DNA of 64,000 bases from Tyto alba (Eukaryota; Chordata; Aves; Strigiformes; Tytonidae). A model generated the notes under the pieces. It was given only the letters and a program-made list of their open reading frames with translations, made no database searches and was not told the origin of the DNA. A program made the translations under genes and the position numbers. The stretch is from positions 12,940,314-13,004,313 of the forward strand of contig NW_024881295.1 of the NCBI RefSeq assembly GCF_018691265.1. Direction: 5' to 3'. Shown piece after piece: positions 23,601-36,705 of the stretch (position 1 is the first letter of the stretch; every line of letters starts with the position of its first letter).

Positions 23601-26600
23601 TTTGTAAGCAATTTCAGTGCCTTCCAATGTTGCAGTTTTCCATGAGCTGAGTGGGTTTCTGCCTCAGCATTTTAACTTGGACCAGGAGGTTGCTCTTGAA
23701 AATCTTCCAATCATTCACTCTTATTGTGCCTTGGTTTGCACAGTAGAGCAAACTGGATTTATTTTAGACAAGGATAAAATATAAGATGCACAAGGAGCAC
23801 ACCACTGGACTAGTCTGAATATAAACCATGAAAACACAGTACAGATGTTTGACCCTGAGCACCAATACTGTCCTTCACATTGTTCCTGTTTACTATGCTG
23901 TTTGCTAATGTATCTCATGACAATTACTCCATAATTTCTGGCTAACCTGAATTCTGAGAAGACATGTATGGCTATACCTAAACTGGACATTTAAAGCTGG
24001 ACTGGCTTAAGTACTGTATGAAATACCAATAAACAAACTGATGAATATTTATCAACAATGTGATACATCCTAGCTGTAATGGAGACACAAGGAGCTCTGC
24101 AGCAGGTGTCCTGGGCTAACACTTCATTCCACTTACTGTGAGAAAATTGTTAGCCTTATTCTGCTGATAATCAGGACAGCAATGAAGAGCAGGGAAGATG
24201 AACTGTGGAGGGTGACTGGTAATATGACTGAATTTACACATTAAAAAGCTGATTCCCTGAATGCATTTCAGGACATTTAATCATATTTGTCTAAGGTAGT
24301 GATTTTAACAGTGGGGAAAAAAAAATAATAAAAAAAAAGACAACTACAAAAACAACTTCTTGATTTTAAGGAAAATGGGTGGAAATCTATAACTCTGTAG
24401 CAATCTCAAGCTTCTATAGTTCTTTTTCACAGTCAGAGGTCTGTGCTAGTGGCTTCAAGTTTAGAAATACACTTCAATCTAATAGGGAATAAGAGCACTT
24501 AATAGAGCTGTAGTGTGTCATTTGTCCAGCATCATGTATATAGTGGGAAAGGAGGATTAGAAATAAGACTTTCACTGGGGAGACATTGATTTTTGCCTCA
24601 CCTCATATTAGCCTCTAGACAGCAGAAGCATTAGACTCCAGTGCATCTGCCACAAAATCGAAACTTCTCCAAGTTCCATATCTATTTGGGATCAATTAAA
24701 ATTAATGAAAGGGAGAACTTATTTCTATACCACTCAAATGTCTGAAACTTTAGTTGTATCACAAATTTTTCTTCCATTCCTCACTACCTTCCAATATTAA
24801 GTGTGTTCATGAGTTATCTCTGAAAATAGAAACACCTAAATAGGTGTGGCAACCACATGAAGCATTCTTCTGTTCTGTAATTTACTTTCCTCACCAATAT
24901 TTTACTCCTCTTTTATTATGCTGCAATGCACAAAGGCTCTACATATTATATTCAAAGGCTGATAAGACAACTATGGATTTCAGGTTCTACTGTTGGGAAA
25001 TATGAATAAAAACAGAAAAAAAAAATCAGTTGTTGTATCCAGGTACAACCAATTGGCTATTCTATATAGTTATCTTTAAAAATGATTCAACTCAGCCCTA
25101 AATAACCACCAGAAAATACTGACTAATATTGGCTGTGGTTCTACTTTGCAAGCATTCATCTCCTGAAAACAAAACTTTTAAAAATGTGTTGCAGTAATTG
25201 AGACAAATAACATTTGAAAACTGATGTACAGTAATTGTATATACAGTCACAATAATCATATCAATATTTTAAGCTCATTTAAATAACTAGAACATACAGG
25301 AGGAATGAAAAGTAGAACAAAAGTATATTTTTTTCAAAATATAGTAACTTCCACAGGAAGCTAAAGTGTCATTAATTAATAAAAGTAAAGAAATTACAGC
25401 AACTGGGACATAGCAATCTCAATTTCCTTCTAGAACACTATGAAATAAACATGCTAAATGACATTTTAAACTTCTCTTTTGCAAGAGGAGTTTGAAAAAT
25501 ATATTTGTAGAACACGTGCTCCTAAATTGCAATTCCTTTCTTACACTTAATTAGAGAGCACTGCCTAGCTAGTTCTGTTGTAATTAATTTTCTGTGTAAC
25601 TATTTCAATCTATGTCACTATTACAATTCTAACAGTAAGTTATCTTGGGCTTTTTGTTTGCTTGGTTCTTTTAGGGTTTAGCTGGGTTTGTTTTTTGTTG
25701 TTGCTTGGTGTTTCTCTAGTTTGTTTTGTTTTGTTTTAAACTAGCTTTCCTGCATGGACTTAAAACATGATCATATAAAAGTTGAGATGGATTTTGTTAC
25801 TCTTTATAGGCACTTTTCTCATTAAATAACAGTTTTATAATGTAGGTCAAGCATTCTGCCTATCTCATGAGACATATAAAACAACAAAAAAGATGATTAC
25901 AAAATGCACTTAAAGAAACCTTGCAATGTTTCCTACTACAAGGAAAATAAACTATTTCAATCCAGGCTTCTGAAATTAAGGAATTTGTTCAGTTAAAACA
26001 CATTCAAAATTTTATTTTTCTCTTGCAAACTGGATTCATCTGCCGAAAAGCACCTTTCAGGGTTAAAGTTTTCAATGACTAGCAAAAGTATGGGTTCTTT
26101 TATTTGCTTAAATGTTAACTGCAGGGCAGAAGAGATTACAGGGTTCTTGTCTGTCATCACTGATCAAAGTTGTTATCTTGGTGTCCTTGCAAACTTAAGG
26201 AAATTCTTCATTTTGTAGCAAGTGCACTTTCATTTCAGGAAAGCTGTCCAGAGAACAGTAAAAAATGCACCCAACAGCCTCATCAGCTTTATCCAACAAC
26301 CTTAAAAGTTGATATAATTGAACGCATCACCTCAATAAACATCTGGGCATTTATGTTAACCTTTTGAAAAGCTGGGTGAATGGAGAAAGTTGGACACAAA
26401 TTAAGGTGACCTAGGAATCTACAGGACTTTTCCCAGTAATTTTCCTAGGAAACCAGGACTTCTACTTCTGTTACAGTGACGGCATATTATGTCATCTGCC
26501 CTTTCATTTTACCACAGGGTCACCTCCCATTTCTCTTGTAACTACTTCTTACACACAATTATGATTCTCTCTATTTTACCTGGAGAAATCTAGTCAATTG

Positions 26601-26910
26601 TTTGTGATTGAGCAATTTCTATAAGAATGCTTACCCAGATATTTTGTTGTTCACACAGATTAGAAATGTCAGATTCTGTAAACAATTTAAGTATGTGCGA
26701 GTCATAAGACCTGAGATACCTGGTAAAAATTACAGCTTCAGTGATAATTTGTTTCAGACACTTTAGTTTCCAAATTAAACATGAAAGGAGCCAAACGCCC
26801 TGAAAAAGATATTTGCTTTGTTTCTCTTTTGCACTAGAATACTAATATAAAGCACTGTCTAGTACCTTGTGGAATAACGGAATTATTTTAATTTGGACAT
26901 AAAGACTTAC
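20607..26910 (-). other. PLEKHA5: PLEKHA5 intron between the WW-PH linker exon and the first PH exon
   Basis: A 6.3-kb AT-rich intron, GTAAGTC to TTCAATTTAG. It contains an A-rich run near 24318-24340 and a T/G-rich tract at about 25650-25738. No interspersed repeat family or additional exon was recognised. Confidence 0.85.
25650..25738 (+). repeat. T/G-rich low-complexity tract
   Basis: TTGTTTGCTTGG and TTTTGTTTTGTTTT style units. Confidence 0.85.
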
Positions 26911-27031
26911 TCTGCCCACAGGGCTCATTGGATGAGCAGCATAATCTGATGTCAGATTATAGTTAGTTGCTTCACATATCATGCTTACTGGTCGCTCCTT
27001 CTTTTCTTCAGATGTCATTGCTGCAGCAGTC
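26911..27031 (-). CDS. PLEKHA5: PLEKHA5 internal coding exon: WW-to-PH linker
   Basis: A 121-nt exon encodes (Q)TAAAMTSEEKKERPVSMI, then CEATNYNLTSDYAAHP and MSPVGR. Its first base completes the Gln codon from the 28002-28085 exon, and it ends in phase 0 before a GTAAGTC donor. The acceptor is TTTTCAG. This is the linker between the tandem WW domains and the PH domain. It is very close to mammalian PLEKHA5 as I know it, including ERP-SMI-EA-NYN-TSDYA-HPMSPVGR. The internal Met in MTSEEKK could serve as an alternative start in transcripts that lack the WW exons. That is inference, because no promoter was identified next to it. Confidence 0.95.
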
Positions 27032-28001
27032 CTGAAAACAGAATATGCAATAGCACTAGAACATGCTGTGTGTGCAGACTGCTACTAAAAAGCACTCCTA
27101 GATGTAGCCTAATACAGCCTGTGTCCTACTTTTCCAATTTGAAAGCAATTTACACTTCACTGTAAAGTTACCTACACTGTGTTTTAAACTTAAATCTATT
27201 ATAAATGAATTTTAAGACATTGTTTTAAAATAGGTTTTCTCTATCAGCATAAGGTGTTGGTGGGAGAGAAAAAGACAGGTATGAGCATGAGATGGAAATG
27301 GGAAGAAATGCTCTTCAAAGACCCCATATGGCTTTGTCCCACTTTAGTGAGAACATGCACATTTGTGAAATTTCACATATGGAAGTTCTGATGGTTCTCA
27401 CTCTAGCCACCGTGTAAGGTGTTGCAGCAATGGTGGTGAGCAGGACACCCAATACCCAGCCACATATAAGATCTTGAGGTCAGGTATGGCTTCCATGCAT
27501 ACCTTCTCACATTGTTGTGTATTCTACAAAACTAATGCAAAGATAGGAAAACCAAGTTTTTATCCAATGATTCAGAAAATGTCTCAGCTGGCCAAGAAAA
27601 TAGCTGGTTGAGGAGAAACTATCAGGCAAAACATGATAGATTAAAGGCACGTGATTGTCCCTAAGTGATTACAAATTCTATTCCTTTTTGGAAATTTATT
27701 GGATTATTATATATTATATATGTCGTTTGTTAGCACTACAGAATAAATTACAAGTAGAAATTCACACAGTACATAAACACAGTTCATTTCTATCATGTAA
27801 CTAATTTGGGCTAGTTTTTTATCTTCAAAATCAGTATTAAATATTTTAAATTACTTTTAAATAATTTAAAGAAGTAAAACTTTATACATGCTAATCTGAC
27901 TTGGAGAAAATAAATATTGCAATTAGAAATCACTGAATCTTAATTCAATATTAACAACTTTTAAACCATGTAATTTATAGATTGAAAGAGATGCCACTTA
28001 C
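27032..28001 (-). other. PLEKHA5: PLEKHA5 intron between WW2 exon and linker exon
   Basis: A 1-kb AT-rich intron, GTAAGTGG to TTTTCAG. Nothing else was recognised in it. Confidence 0.9.
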
Positions 28002-28085
28002 TGTTCATTCACAACAAAAATACAGTTGTCTTGTGATGGCTGTCCTGTTACTGGATGTTTGCAGGTTACTTTTCGTTCGTTATGA
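28002..28085 (-). CDS. PLEKHA5: PLEKHA5 internal coding exon: second half of WW domain 2
   Basis: An 84-nt exon encodes (N)HNERKVTCKHPVTGQPSQ, then DNCIFVVNE and the first two bases of Gln. It is the C-terminal half of the second WW domain (N-H-N-E-R-K...HP). The position of the second signature Trp is Cys here (VTCKHP), as in the mammalian protein as I recall it, so this WW is non-canonical. The TTTTACAG acceptor and the GAACA|GTAAGTGG donor are clear. Entry phase 2 requires an upstream exon ending in AA (Asn) for the full-length form. No exon encoding the first half of this WW was found between 28086 and 64000. The candidate short first exon at 47167-47186 has the matching phase. Confidence 0.95.
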
Positions 28086-28226
28086 CTGTAAAAGAGAGAT
28101 AAGGAAAATTATTAGGCATTAATTTTTTGATTTTCCATCTCAAGTATAGAAATCCATTACATCAAGTATATGGGCCCTGTGAAAACAATTATGATTATTT
28201 CATTACGACGTATAACAATATATGTG

Positions 28227-28256
28227 TACACACACACAAACACACATATATATATA
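28227..28256 (+). repeat. Compound (CA)n/(TA)n microsatellite
   Basis: ACACACACACAAACACACAT followed by ATATATATA; a short interrupted compound repeat. Confidence 0.9.
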
Positions 28257-28639
28257 AAAACTAATAAAAAGGATGATAAGTATTACAGAATCTTCATTAA
28301 TACTCTGGAAAGAGATGGAAAACATTGGCACTGGTTTGGTAATGGTTTTGCATCTAAAAACTAGAGCAGTAAGATTGTTACTAGTTCATATATGATCACC
28401 AATAATTCACTTCAATTAAGTCTTTATTTATTGCTAAATAGGATTTTAGACAGACAGGGACAAGTCAAACTTAAGACTTAAAAAACTGCTCTGTAGGGAT
28501 AAAATATCACTACTGTAAAGCAATTGTCATCTAGATTAGAACATGAAGTTACTAGTTTAAAATTTTCCAAGAATGCAGATAAATAGTGATTGGAACAAGA
28601 GTGATGCATTGCAATTATGGTTCTACTTTTGATGATGAC

Positions 28640-29160
28640 TTTTTAATTCAGAGTGCTACCCCCTGTAGCGATCTTGGGAGTACCTTCAAGTGGCGGGGAG
28701 CCTGCCAGCTGAGGGCTTCACCCTCAGCAGCACAGAGCACTCACTGTGCAGTATCTCGTCCCCCTGAACTGCAAGTGATGCTAGACCACAGTAGATCCCA
28801 CAATTTGGAAAAAATTGCCCAAATTCAACAACTATCAGCTGCTGCCACTCAAGATGGAAATGTTTTGACTTCACCCCTCCAGCTCTAGAGGGGAAGGAAG
28901 AGAAGGGGAGGAATTGCTCTACTGCCTAGCAGAGGTGTCAATCAGCTGATAGCTATAAGTTGTGCCTGCTGCAAACTGGGGCTTTTCTACCTCCAGCGCC
29001 CATGCAGGCAGAAGGATCCCAGCCCCAGTTGTGCTAAAAACCACACCCGAGAGCGTGGAGCTGCCAGCTGGCACAGCAGCAAGATACGCAACTACAAGAA
29101 GCGAGGGTGGCAGAGCTGCAAGAACCCCCGCCGAACTTTCTGGCCCCAAAATGTAGGAAA
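28640..29160. other. GC-richer block just upstream of the WW2 exon, unidentified
   Basis: About 520 bp with elevated GC and scattered CpGs (CAAGTGGCGGGGAGCC, CACCCGAGAGCGTGGAGC, ACCCCCGCCGAACTTT), lying 0.6-1.1 kb upstream of the 28002-28085 exon in transcription order. Frames are open on both strands without recognisable protein. Location would suit an internal promoter giving WW-lacking transcripts, but no TATA or initiator was identified. Confidence 0.35.
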
Positions 29161-31432
29161 GAGAGCAGGAAATGTGCACTGATGAAATCTGAACCCGGTT
29201 CCGTAATTAAAAAGCATACAAGCAGAAATTAGACTAAGAAAGGACAATGTGTATAATAATGCATTATTTCGATATGACCCACGTGCTTCCAAACAAACTC
29301 AACTCTTCTGTATTTGACACTTTAAATATTTAGATACAAAAAAGCACATAATGCAAAAAATCCAAGTGTCTGAAATCAGCACTGTAAATCACGAGAAAAG
29401 CAATTCCATTTGATAGGATTTACTTTTGCAAAAAATATGTGATGAGAATCTTTTTCATTTAAGGTATGTTATTTAATACTATGTCTTTCTTATCACAAGT
29501 TCAGCTCTGAAAAATATTCTTGGGACAGAGAACAAACCTGGAGAAAAACAGAAGTGCTTTAGTTGCAAGACAGAAGAAGAAGTGCAGAATAAAAAAAACT
29601 TTGAATGGTACTTTATCCTTAACACCTACTTATTTTATTGACTATTAATTTAACCTTCCTAACTTTCAAAACTATGAAGCACAGCTCATCTCACAAATGT
29701 TACCCCCTCTACCCTTCCTGCTTCTTAAAACAACATAGACTTAACAAGAGCACCTTAACATTCCCTAGGTTTCTTGAAAATTCCTTTGGATCATAACATT
29801 TTGCAATTATGAAGCATTACAAATTAAAATTTAATCCCAAACAAAACCCTAATAAAATATTCACACTACTTTCATGGTCAGTAGATAGTTGGATAAATCT
29901 GCATAAACCTGAAACACAAGATTAGAAAGACAGCCCAATTCTTTTCATTATCTTTACTGGGATTTTAAAAAACTATTAATACCTAAGTAGACAGACATTT
30001 TATGGGGCTTAACTAATGAGTTAGCAAACACAAATACTTTATCTTCACACTAAATCCTGCAGAATTTTAAGTTTAGCTTCTAAAGAAGCTTCTGTTGCAG
30101 ACATGCTTCCATTATAGTGAGGGGGCAAAAAAGACAAACCAAGTAGTCTGTGCCATTCTCAATTGCTATGGTCCTACAATGCCTTTCAATTGAAAAGAGC
30201 CCAGATTGAAGAGAATTAAAATTCAAAACAGTCCTGAGGAAGCATCCTGGGTTTTTTTGCAATTCCTCCTTTTCTTCACTTCCAAAATCTTTCTTTTTGT
30301 TCCCTCTGACATTTCAGAAAAACTTATACCAAACTGAAAGAAAAAAAAAAAAGAAAAAAGGTACAGAGATGAGCTGGCACCCCACAAGTTTTGCCAAAGT
30401 GTTGCCATCTTGTTCACATTAAACCTTGACAGCTGGCTATCAGCTGACATCCCGAAATGTAGAAATAAGTGGATCAGGACTTCTGCTCAAGCACCTTCAA
30501 TATTTAGGACTGCTAGAGAGAAGGCACATCCTATGTTTTATATCAGTGCATCTGGCTCATGCTGACAGAGGAGGTGGCCACACTCAAAGACTAAAGGGGA
30601 CGTCATAGAAAGCCAGGAAGGAAAGTAGGAAGGCGGAGGAAAAGGAGAGAGATGGAAAGGCGAGGAAACACTGACACAAAGGTATTCAAGAATATTTTGT
30701 TTCAGGCTTGAGTCATATATCAAGTCAGTATTCCAAAAACATCAAAATGTTTTTGGATAAAATACCGTTTTCCTTACTACTCACACTGATGTCGAGATAA
30801 TATAGAGGCATAGCTGACACTACATAAAAAAAGAAAAAAAGTTTTGTAGACATGAAATGCTCTTCTGTGGGATATACAAACTTTCTTTTGAGCATTTGAC
30901 AGACCTTCGTAGTCACTTTCTTCTAAAAAGGTGAGGCAAAGTAAAACCAGCATTTTCTTTTCAGCTTAGATGCAAGTGAAATCTCATGAGTGAACACTGG
31001 AAATTCAGCTTGTACAGCTAAGAAGTGTGACGACTGTAAATATGTCTCACTGGATGAATAGATTTTAAATACTTCCGTCTGAAAACTTTCATTACTCATC
31101 TGAATTATTGCATTTTCAGCATTAATTTAGCTGATATTTTGACAAGACCCCTCAAAATACTTGTGTAAGGAGTAGAGTAGCTTGATAATTATTGTCATAA
31201 TCCTCCCACATAACAGCAGGTTAAGGCATTTGTTTTAAACTCAGTTTTGCAGACTACAGAGAGTTTCATTAAAACCAAGCTACAATTTGATATTCACAAT
31301 ATTCAACATCCAATTCAGACAGTTTTTAAATTAGCCATGAATTTCTGGGTCCAGAGACATGCTTAGTATTTCATATATTACACTATAGTAACACATATGA
31401 CATCAATTAATCTCAGGGGAAATAAAGCAACA

Positions 31433-31448
31433 TTTTTTTTTTTTTTTT
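31433..31448 (+). repeat. T16 homopolymer
   Basis: Uninterrupted T run in the long intron. Confidence 0.95.
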
Positions 31449-33060
31449 AACTGAGAACTCTAATTTTAATTTTATACAAATTCCAGTGTGTAATTCAGAG
31501 TTTTCACTCTGCATATTTATGTGTCTGTCCTTTTATTATGTGGTAAAGAGTGATTCACTTTGACAGAGACAGCTAGAAGCCAGTGTGTTAATTCTTGCTT
31601 ATTCAGATACACAGCCTCCAAGAGGTATATGGAAATAACACTCCCCAATCAATTTTTCATATCAACATGTTTTGAGAACACAGGGTAACTATACACACAC
31701 ACTTTTGGAATTATACTGAAGGATATAACTGACCCTTACTATTTGAGCACCCTTAGTTCGGTTGTATTAATGGTATGCTAAACACTGAAGTCAAAGATGG
31801 CAAAATTTTCCCGTGTATTTTATTAGTATTCATGAACATAGTCTCCAGACTCAGTACGTGGCACAAACAAGTCTTCATTAATATTTGCTACTGGGATGTG
31901 TTGGGCTCCAGAAATGGACACAGCTGACTAAGATGAATGAGAGAAGCATTTCAATGAAAAATAAAGCATAGTTCTTGCATGTATCAAGATAATGTTCTGT
32001 TCTTGATTCCCATAGTGGCCTGGGACAATGACCTTTATAAAAAGATCAAAACCAAACCAAAACAAACCAACAATAAACAAAAAACACCCCACAACACAAC
32101 CATAACCACACCAAAATAGCTCATGTAGGTACAAGTTCCACTTTTAACTATCTCAGTACAAGATAACTGATATCAACTTAACAGCACTAACTTAACTTGA
32201 TCCCTTATGCAGAATTTTTAAACTTCTCCTTCCCAATCCTTTCCTCTGAACACTACAAGCTTTGGCATCATTTAGTGGTAGCTTAGCTTCAGCACATGGA
32301 CAAACCCTCAGAGCAAAAAGATTTCTCTTGTTCAGGTTAGAAGTTGACAGTAACCTTGAATTTGATTCACATTATTTGTCTTATCATCTACCCTTTCTCC
32401 TTTCCATCTCTTGAGACCCTTAATCTCTTTAGAAGACAAGACTATTTTACTCATTTTCTAGACATGTTCAAAACCCGTTGTTTTCTAGTTTTAATCTAGT
32501 CACTAAATGTACGGTCAACAGCAATCTTTTTGATGGCTAAATGTGATCCAAGGACTACTAAAAAAAAGATCTCAAATATATCATTCAGATATATTATTCT
32601 ATTTGTAAGTAGCAACAGAATGTGTAATTATAGGAGCAGCACTTGCCAACAGAAGTTCTACACAATCCGGATTGTTTGGTTTTGTTTTATCTTGTGTTTT
32701 ACAGGACTATTGACCCAAAAATGCTGCATACCAGTATTTTGTTCTAACATACACCACCACAAAATCAACAAATAAAAATTCTGTTCAATTCTGCCATTTT
32801 GAAATGCTCTAATCTTTAACAGTACCAGGTTTTTTTGGATAGGGAATAAACTCATGTAATAGCAACTAGAATGGAAAAAAGAGATATGTAATCCAGTTGT
32901 ACAGTAGGATGAACACAGTTAAAAATGAAGGGTTAGACCGTCTTTCCTCTGGAACAGAGCAGTTCACTAAGAAGTGGCAAGAAAGATCAAAGTACCAGGG
33001 TGGGGACAGTTGGTTTGGTGTCTCTCCATTGTATGATTTGGTTGAGTTCCCTGTCCTCTC

Positions 33061-33095
33061 AAGAAAAAAAAAAAAACAAAAACAAAAAACAAAAC
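33061..33095 (+). repeat. A-rich tract
   Basis: A13 run followed by AAAAAC-type units. Confidence 0.9.
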
Positions 33096-36000
33096 CTGGG
33101 CCAGAACTCCCAAAGACACATCTGGTTTTCCCTCACTAAAATTAAAACTAGATGCCACTTCAAAGCTTCTCTCATGCCCTTTCTTTGTAGACTTTATTTA
33201 TGTGTTCCTAAATGCTAAGGCTTTCTCATTTGCTCATTCTCAACTTGACCATCAAAGCAAAGGCTGAGTTCTGCTTCACTGAAAGAACACAAACAAAATC
33301 ATAAACCACGACACAACTTTCAACAGGCCTCCATATCTTTAATTTAGAAAAACTGTTCCTTTTGACAAGAGAACTCTGAAGAATACATTTCAGAAGAATG
33401 CTACACCAAGTATCTGCCTCCTCACATTTAGTCTGCATCTTAGATAAGATTCACAGTCTGACAACCTAATCTCTATTATGCAAATATGCAATCCCTATAT
33501 ATCACAAATATACTCAGAGTACATAGAGATATGAGTAGCAGTTTTATACATTTTCAATATCCTCTTCATGACAAAGTACTTTAAAAGATTACAGATAAGG
33601 TAAGAAGACCAAAATTACCAGGGCGATAAAGTAATCTTCTCTACATTAATGCTGAATTTTTGCACTGACATTTAAAGGTAACGTTCAACTGGAGACAAAC
33701 ATAAGACAAGTCTAGGCCAGCTTTATTCTGCTTCTGTGATGCATTTAATTTCTGAACTAGGGAAAAAAAAATAATTAAATCACATCAGCAATTTTTACCC
33801 TGTGTGCTTACCTTCTAGTATAAGAGTGTCTCATTTTTAATTGAAATAGAGTAACTTATAGTTATCTAACAAAGTTGTCTGAATTTGGAAAAAAATTCAG
33901 TAAATGCAGTCTCTACAAAACTGTTAGCAAGGATGTGGTCTGTGGCTGTACCAACTCTTCTATTTTACTAAATCTGCAGTGCCACATTGTACAGTAAATA
34001 GCAAATGCAAGCACTTTTTTGTCAGTGCTATCATACCCTACAATTACGACCTTTTTTTCAATTAAGCTTTTTAAACATCAGCTTTGGAAACCAGGGTGCA
34101 TGGCTCCACTGGAAAACATATGAGTATAGTAACATCAGGGAGTCTGAACAAAAAGGAGGGTGTAAAGAGACAGCAAGTTTCAAAGCAAAGTGCTGACAGA
34201 CCTGTATAACATCACATATGTTGCTAAAAGCAAAGTGCTTATAATCCTTTGTGTGTGCACCCCCTTGGGAAGATGCATACAAAATTCTACTAGTTTTCTT
34301 GGCAGACAATTCAACACCTAAACTATAGTTGCTGCTGACACCATTTTTTGGTCTACTATGAATTTATTTTTTCAGGCAACATGTCAGTTCTGTTGACTTT
34401 CCTTTTAAACCCTGCACAGTTACTGTTATGGGAGTTCTGGTATCCTCGTCACTGTTGTAATGAAAAAGCACCTGGACATTTCTATACAGCTGACTGTACT
34501 CCAGATTTTCATTTACTATTGATATTTATTTTCCAAAAGATTAAGCACTATTTCCCTGAAACTAAATCTTTCTTTCAATGGGACCATTTCGAAAGCAGAT
34601 TTATATTCCAATTAAAATATTTATGTAAAAAGAAAGCCTTTTCTCACTTGAGCACATATGATTAACATGCTCTCATGACATACTTCCAATGTACAACTAG
34701 GTTTATGTAATTAAGTGCAAATATTAAAAACTCTTTCAAAATGCTAGGATGAAATACTTTCTAAAATAGCCTATACTGTACTACAGATTGAGGAGCTTTC
34801 AATAAGTAACTGTTCTTTCTAATCAAGAACTGCGTTTTCATAAAAATAGTGTTATTGTTTTCAGTTTTCCCAAAACTATGTGGAAGCATGTCTTTCACTG
34901 TGTAGATAACATATTTGGGAATTTGTAAGATACTGAGTCATGATAAAGGCCATAAAAGCCAGACACCTTTAAACAGAAGTGTGGCAATTTACAGTATGTA
35001 CTTGCCACGTGTCATCAATTTATATAACTAATACATTTTAAGCCCTGGGCACAGTGTCAGATATAGAAACTTGATAATAGTACTGCAGATGAAGAAAAAT
35101 TTCAATTCTGTAAGTATTCGTCTGTAGTAAAAATGATTAATACGTCATTTTCTGTTTAAGTTTGAGAAAATAGTGAGATAGGTGTTAGAAGGCAGAACTA
35201 TCTGTAAATCTCACATTTGATAGTTGAAATCCAAGCATCCCTTAATGGTTAACTACTTGGAAAGCTTCCAAGAACTGGAGTAACATAACAATTCTGCAGT
35301 GAAAACCCACAATCTGTTTTCTAAAGAAAAATGGGATATGAAGTAGCATGCTTTAGCAGGTGGCTTGTGGACCAGAAGTGGCACTGGATGCTCCAATCTG
35401 GCTGCTACTGCCTCTTCCTGTTGAAAACTGACAGCAGATGTCTGATCAGCTAATGCTGCCCAAAAGCTCGCTTCCCTGATGTGGGAGGGACACTGCAGCC
35501 TCTCCTGAAGGGGTAGAGAGATGGAAGAAGTAAAAGGGAACTTGTGGAGAGGTCAACAAAAAGCCACAGTCAACAGCTGTTCTGACACAAAGAACAAGCT
35601 CTCTTTGCTGTTGAAGCTAGACCACTCAGATTAACAGGCTAATAAATTGCTGCATTTCATTAAGATGAGCTAATTAGGAACCATTAATTGATATTTTCTT
35701 ATACATGATATCAAAGGTTTTCAGAACCAGAAACAAACCTGACATGAATTTACAAAGGACAAATGCACTTGGGCTGTGTAACTGCATGATCACAATTTTA
35801 CCATGCTACCTATTACGCTAGTTGTCTTAGTAACCCTCCACAACTCTGGGCATCAATTTCAGTAAAAACTTTTAGCAAATGCTTTGAGAGCTGAATACCA
35901 ATTTTAAATATTTTCAAAACTCACTAGACAGAAAATGATCTCCAACACATATCACTAAACTCAGTTCTGCAAGCCTTGGCCTTCGTGATCTATTACAGTG

Positions 36001-36597
36001 TTAGAAGTCTAAGTGAAATGGGCTCTTGAGCAACTGTTAGAAATGGAAGTACAAATTCAAAAGGCAATTTTGACTTATGCTTCTCTTTCACTGTAAGAAA
36101 TCTAGAGACATTTTGCAAGAGAAGCCTACTCCAGTAACAGTTACTTTTACCAATTTTTACATGTTTTTCATTAATTATGGTTTGAAAAAGAATTGCTAAA
36201 GATAACTATAAGAAAAGTGACTGCAGACAAATTAAACAGCTTAATACTCACATATGTGTATATATATTTTAAAATGCATTGATATATGGTCTATGCAAAA
36301 AAACAACACTGCTGTCAAAACTATTTCCAAATGAAGACTGACTTGGGTCAGTCTTCTCTGCAAACTCACGTGGTTTCAAGAGCTCAAGATGTCTCCAATT
36401 AGCATACCCTGAAAAACATCAAAGCTGTGCTGAAATGTCTTAATTTCCATTCAGCTTGAAGAGCCTGCATCACTGTCACTTCTCTGCACCTCTCAAGCAG
36501 TGACAACCTTGACTGTTCTGTCACTCAATCCAGCCCCTTCTCCACTAAATTCAAAAGTGATCTCAATGGATTCCGTAATCACAGGACATAGGAAAGG

Positions 36598-36705
36598 CAA
36601 AAAAACAAAACAAAACAAAACAACAACAACAACAAAACAACCAACCAAACAAAAAAACATAAAACCCCACCAAAACAAAACAAAGAAAAACCCCCAAACC
36701 CCAAC
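36598..36705 (+). repeat. A/C-rich low-complexity tract
   Basis: Repeated AAAAC and CAA units; low complexity. Overlapping frames on both strands are not genes. Confidence 0.93.

Noticed and set aside
28586..28888. 100-codon plus-strand frame in the GC-richer block
   Set aside because: An opposite-strand frame overlaps, no domain was recognised and there is no splice support.
34348..34665. 105-codon plus-strand frame with Phe/His/Tyr-rich sequence
   Set aside because: AT-rich intron with no homology recognised, no splice context and no conserved motif; a chance ORF.
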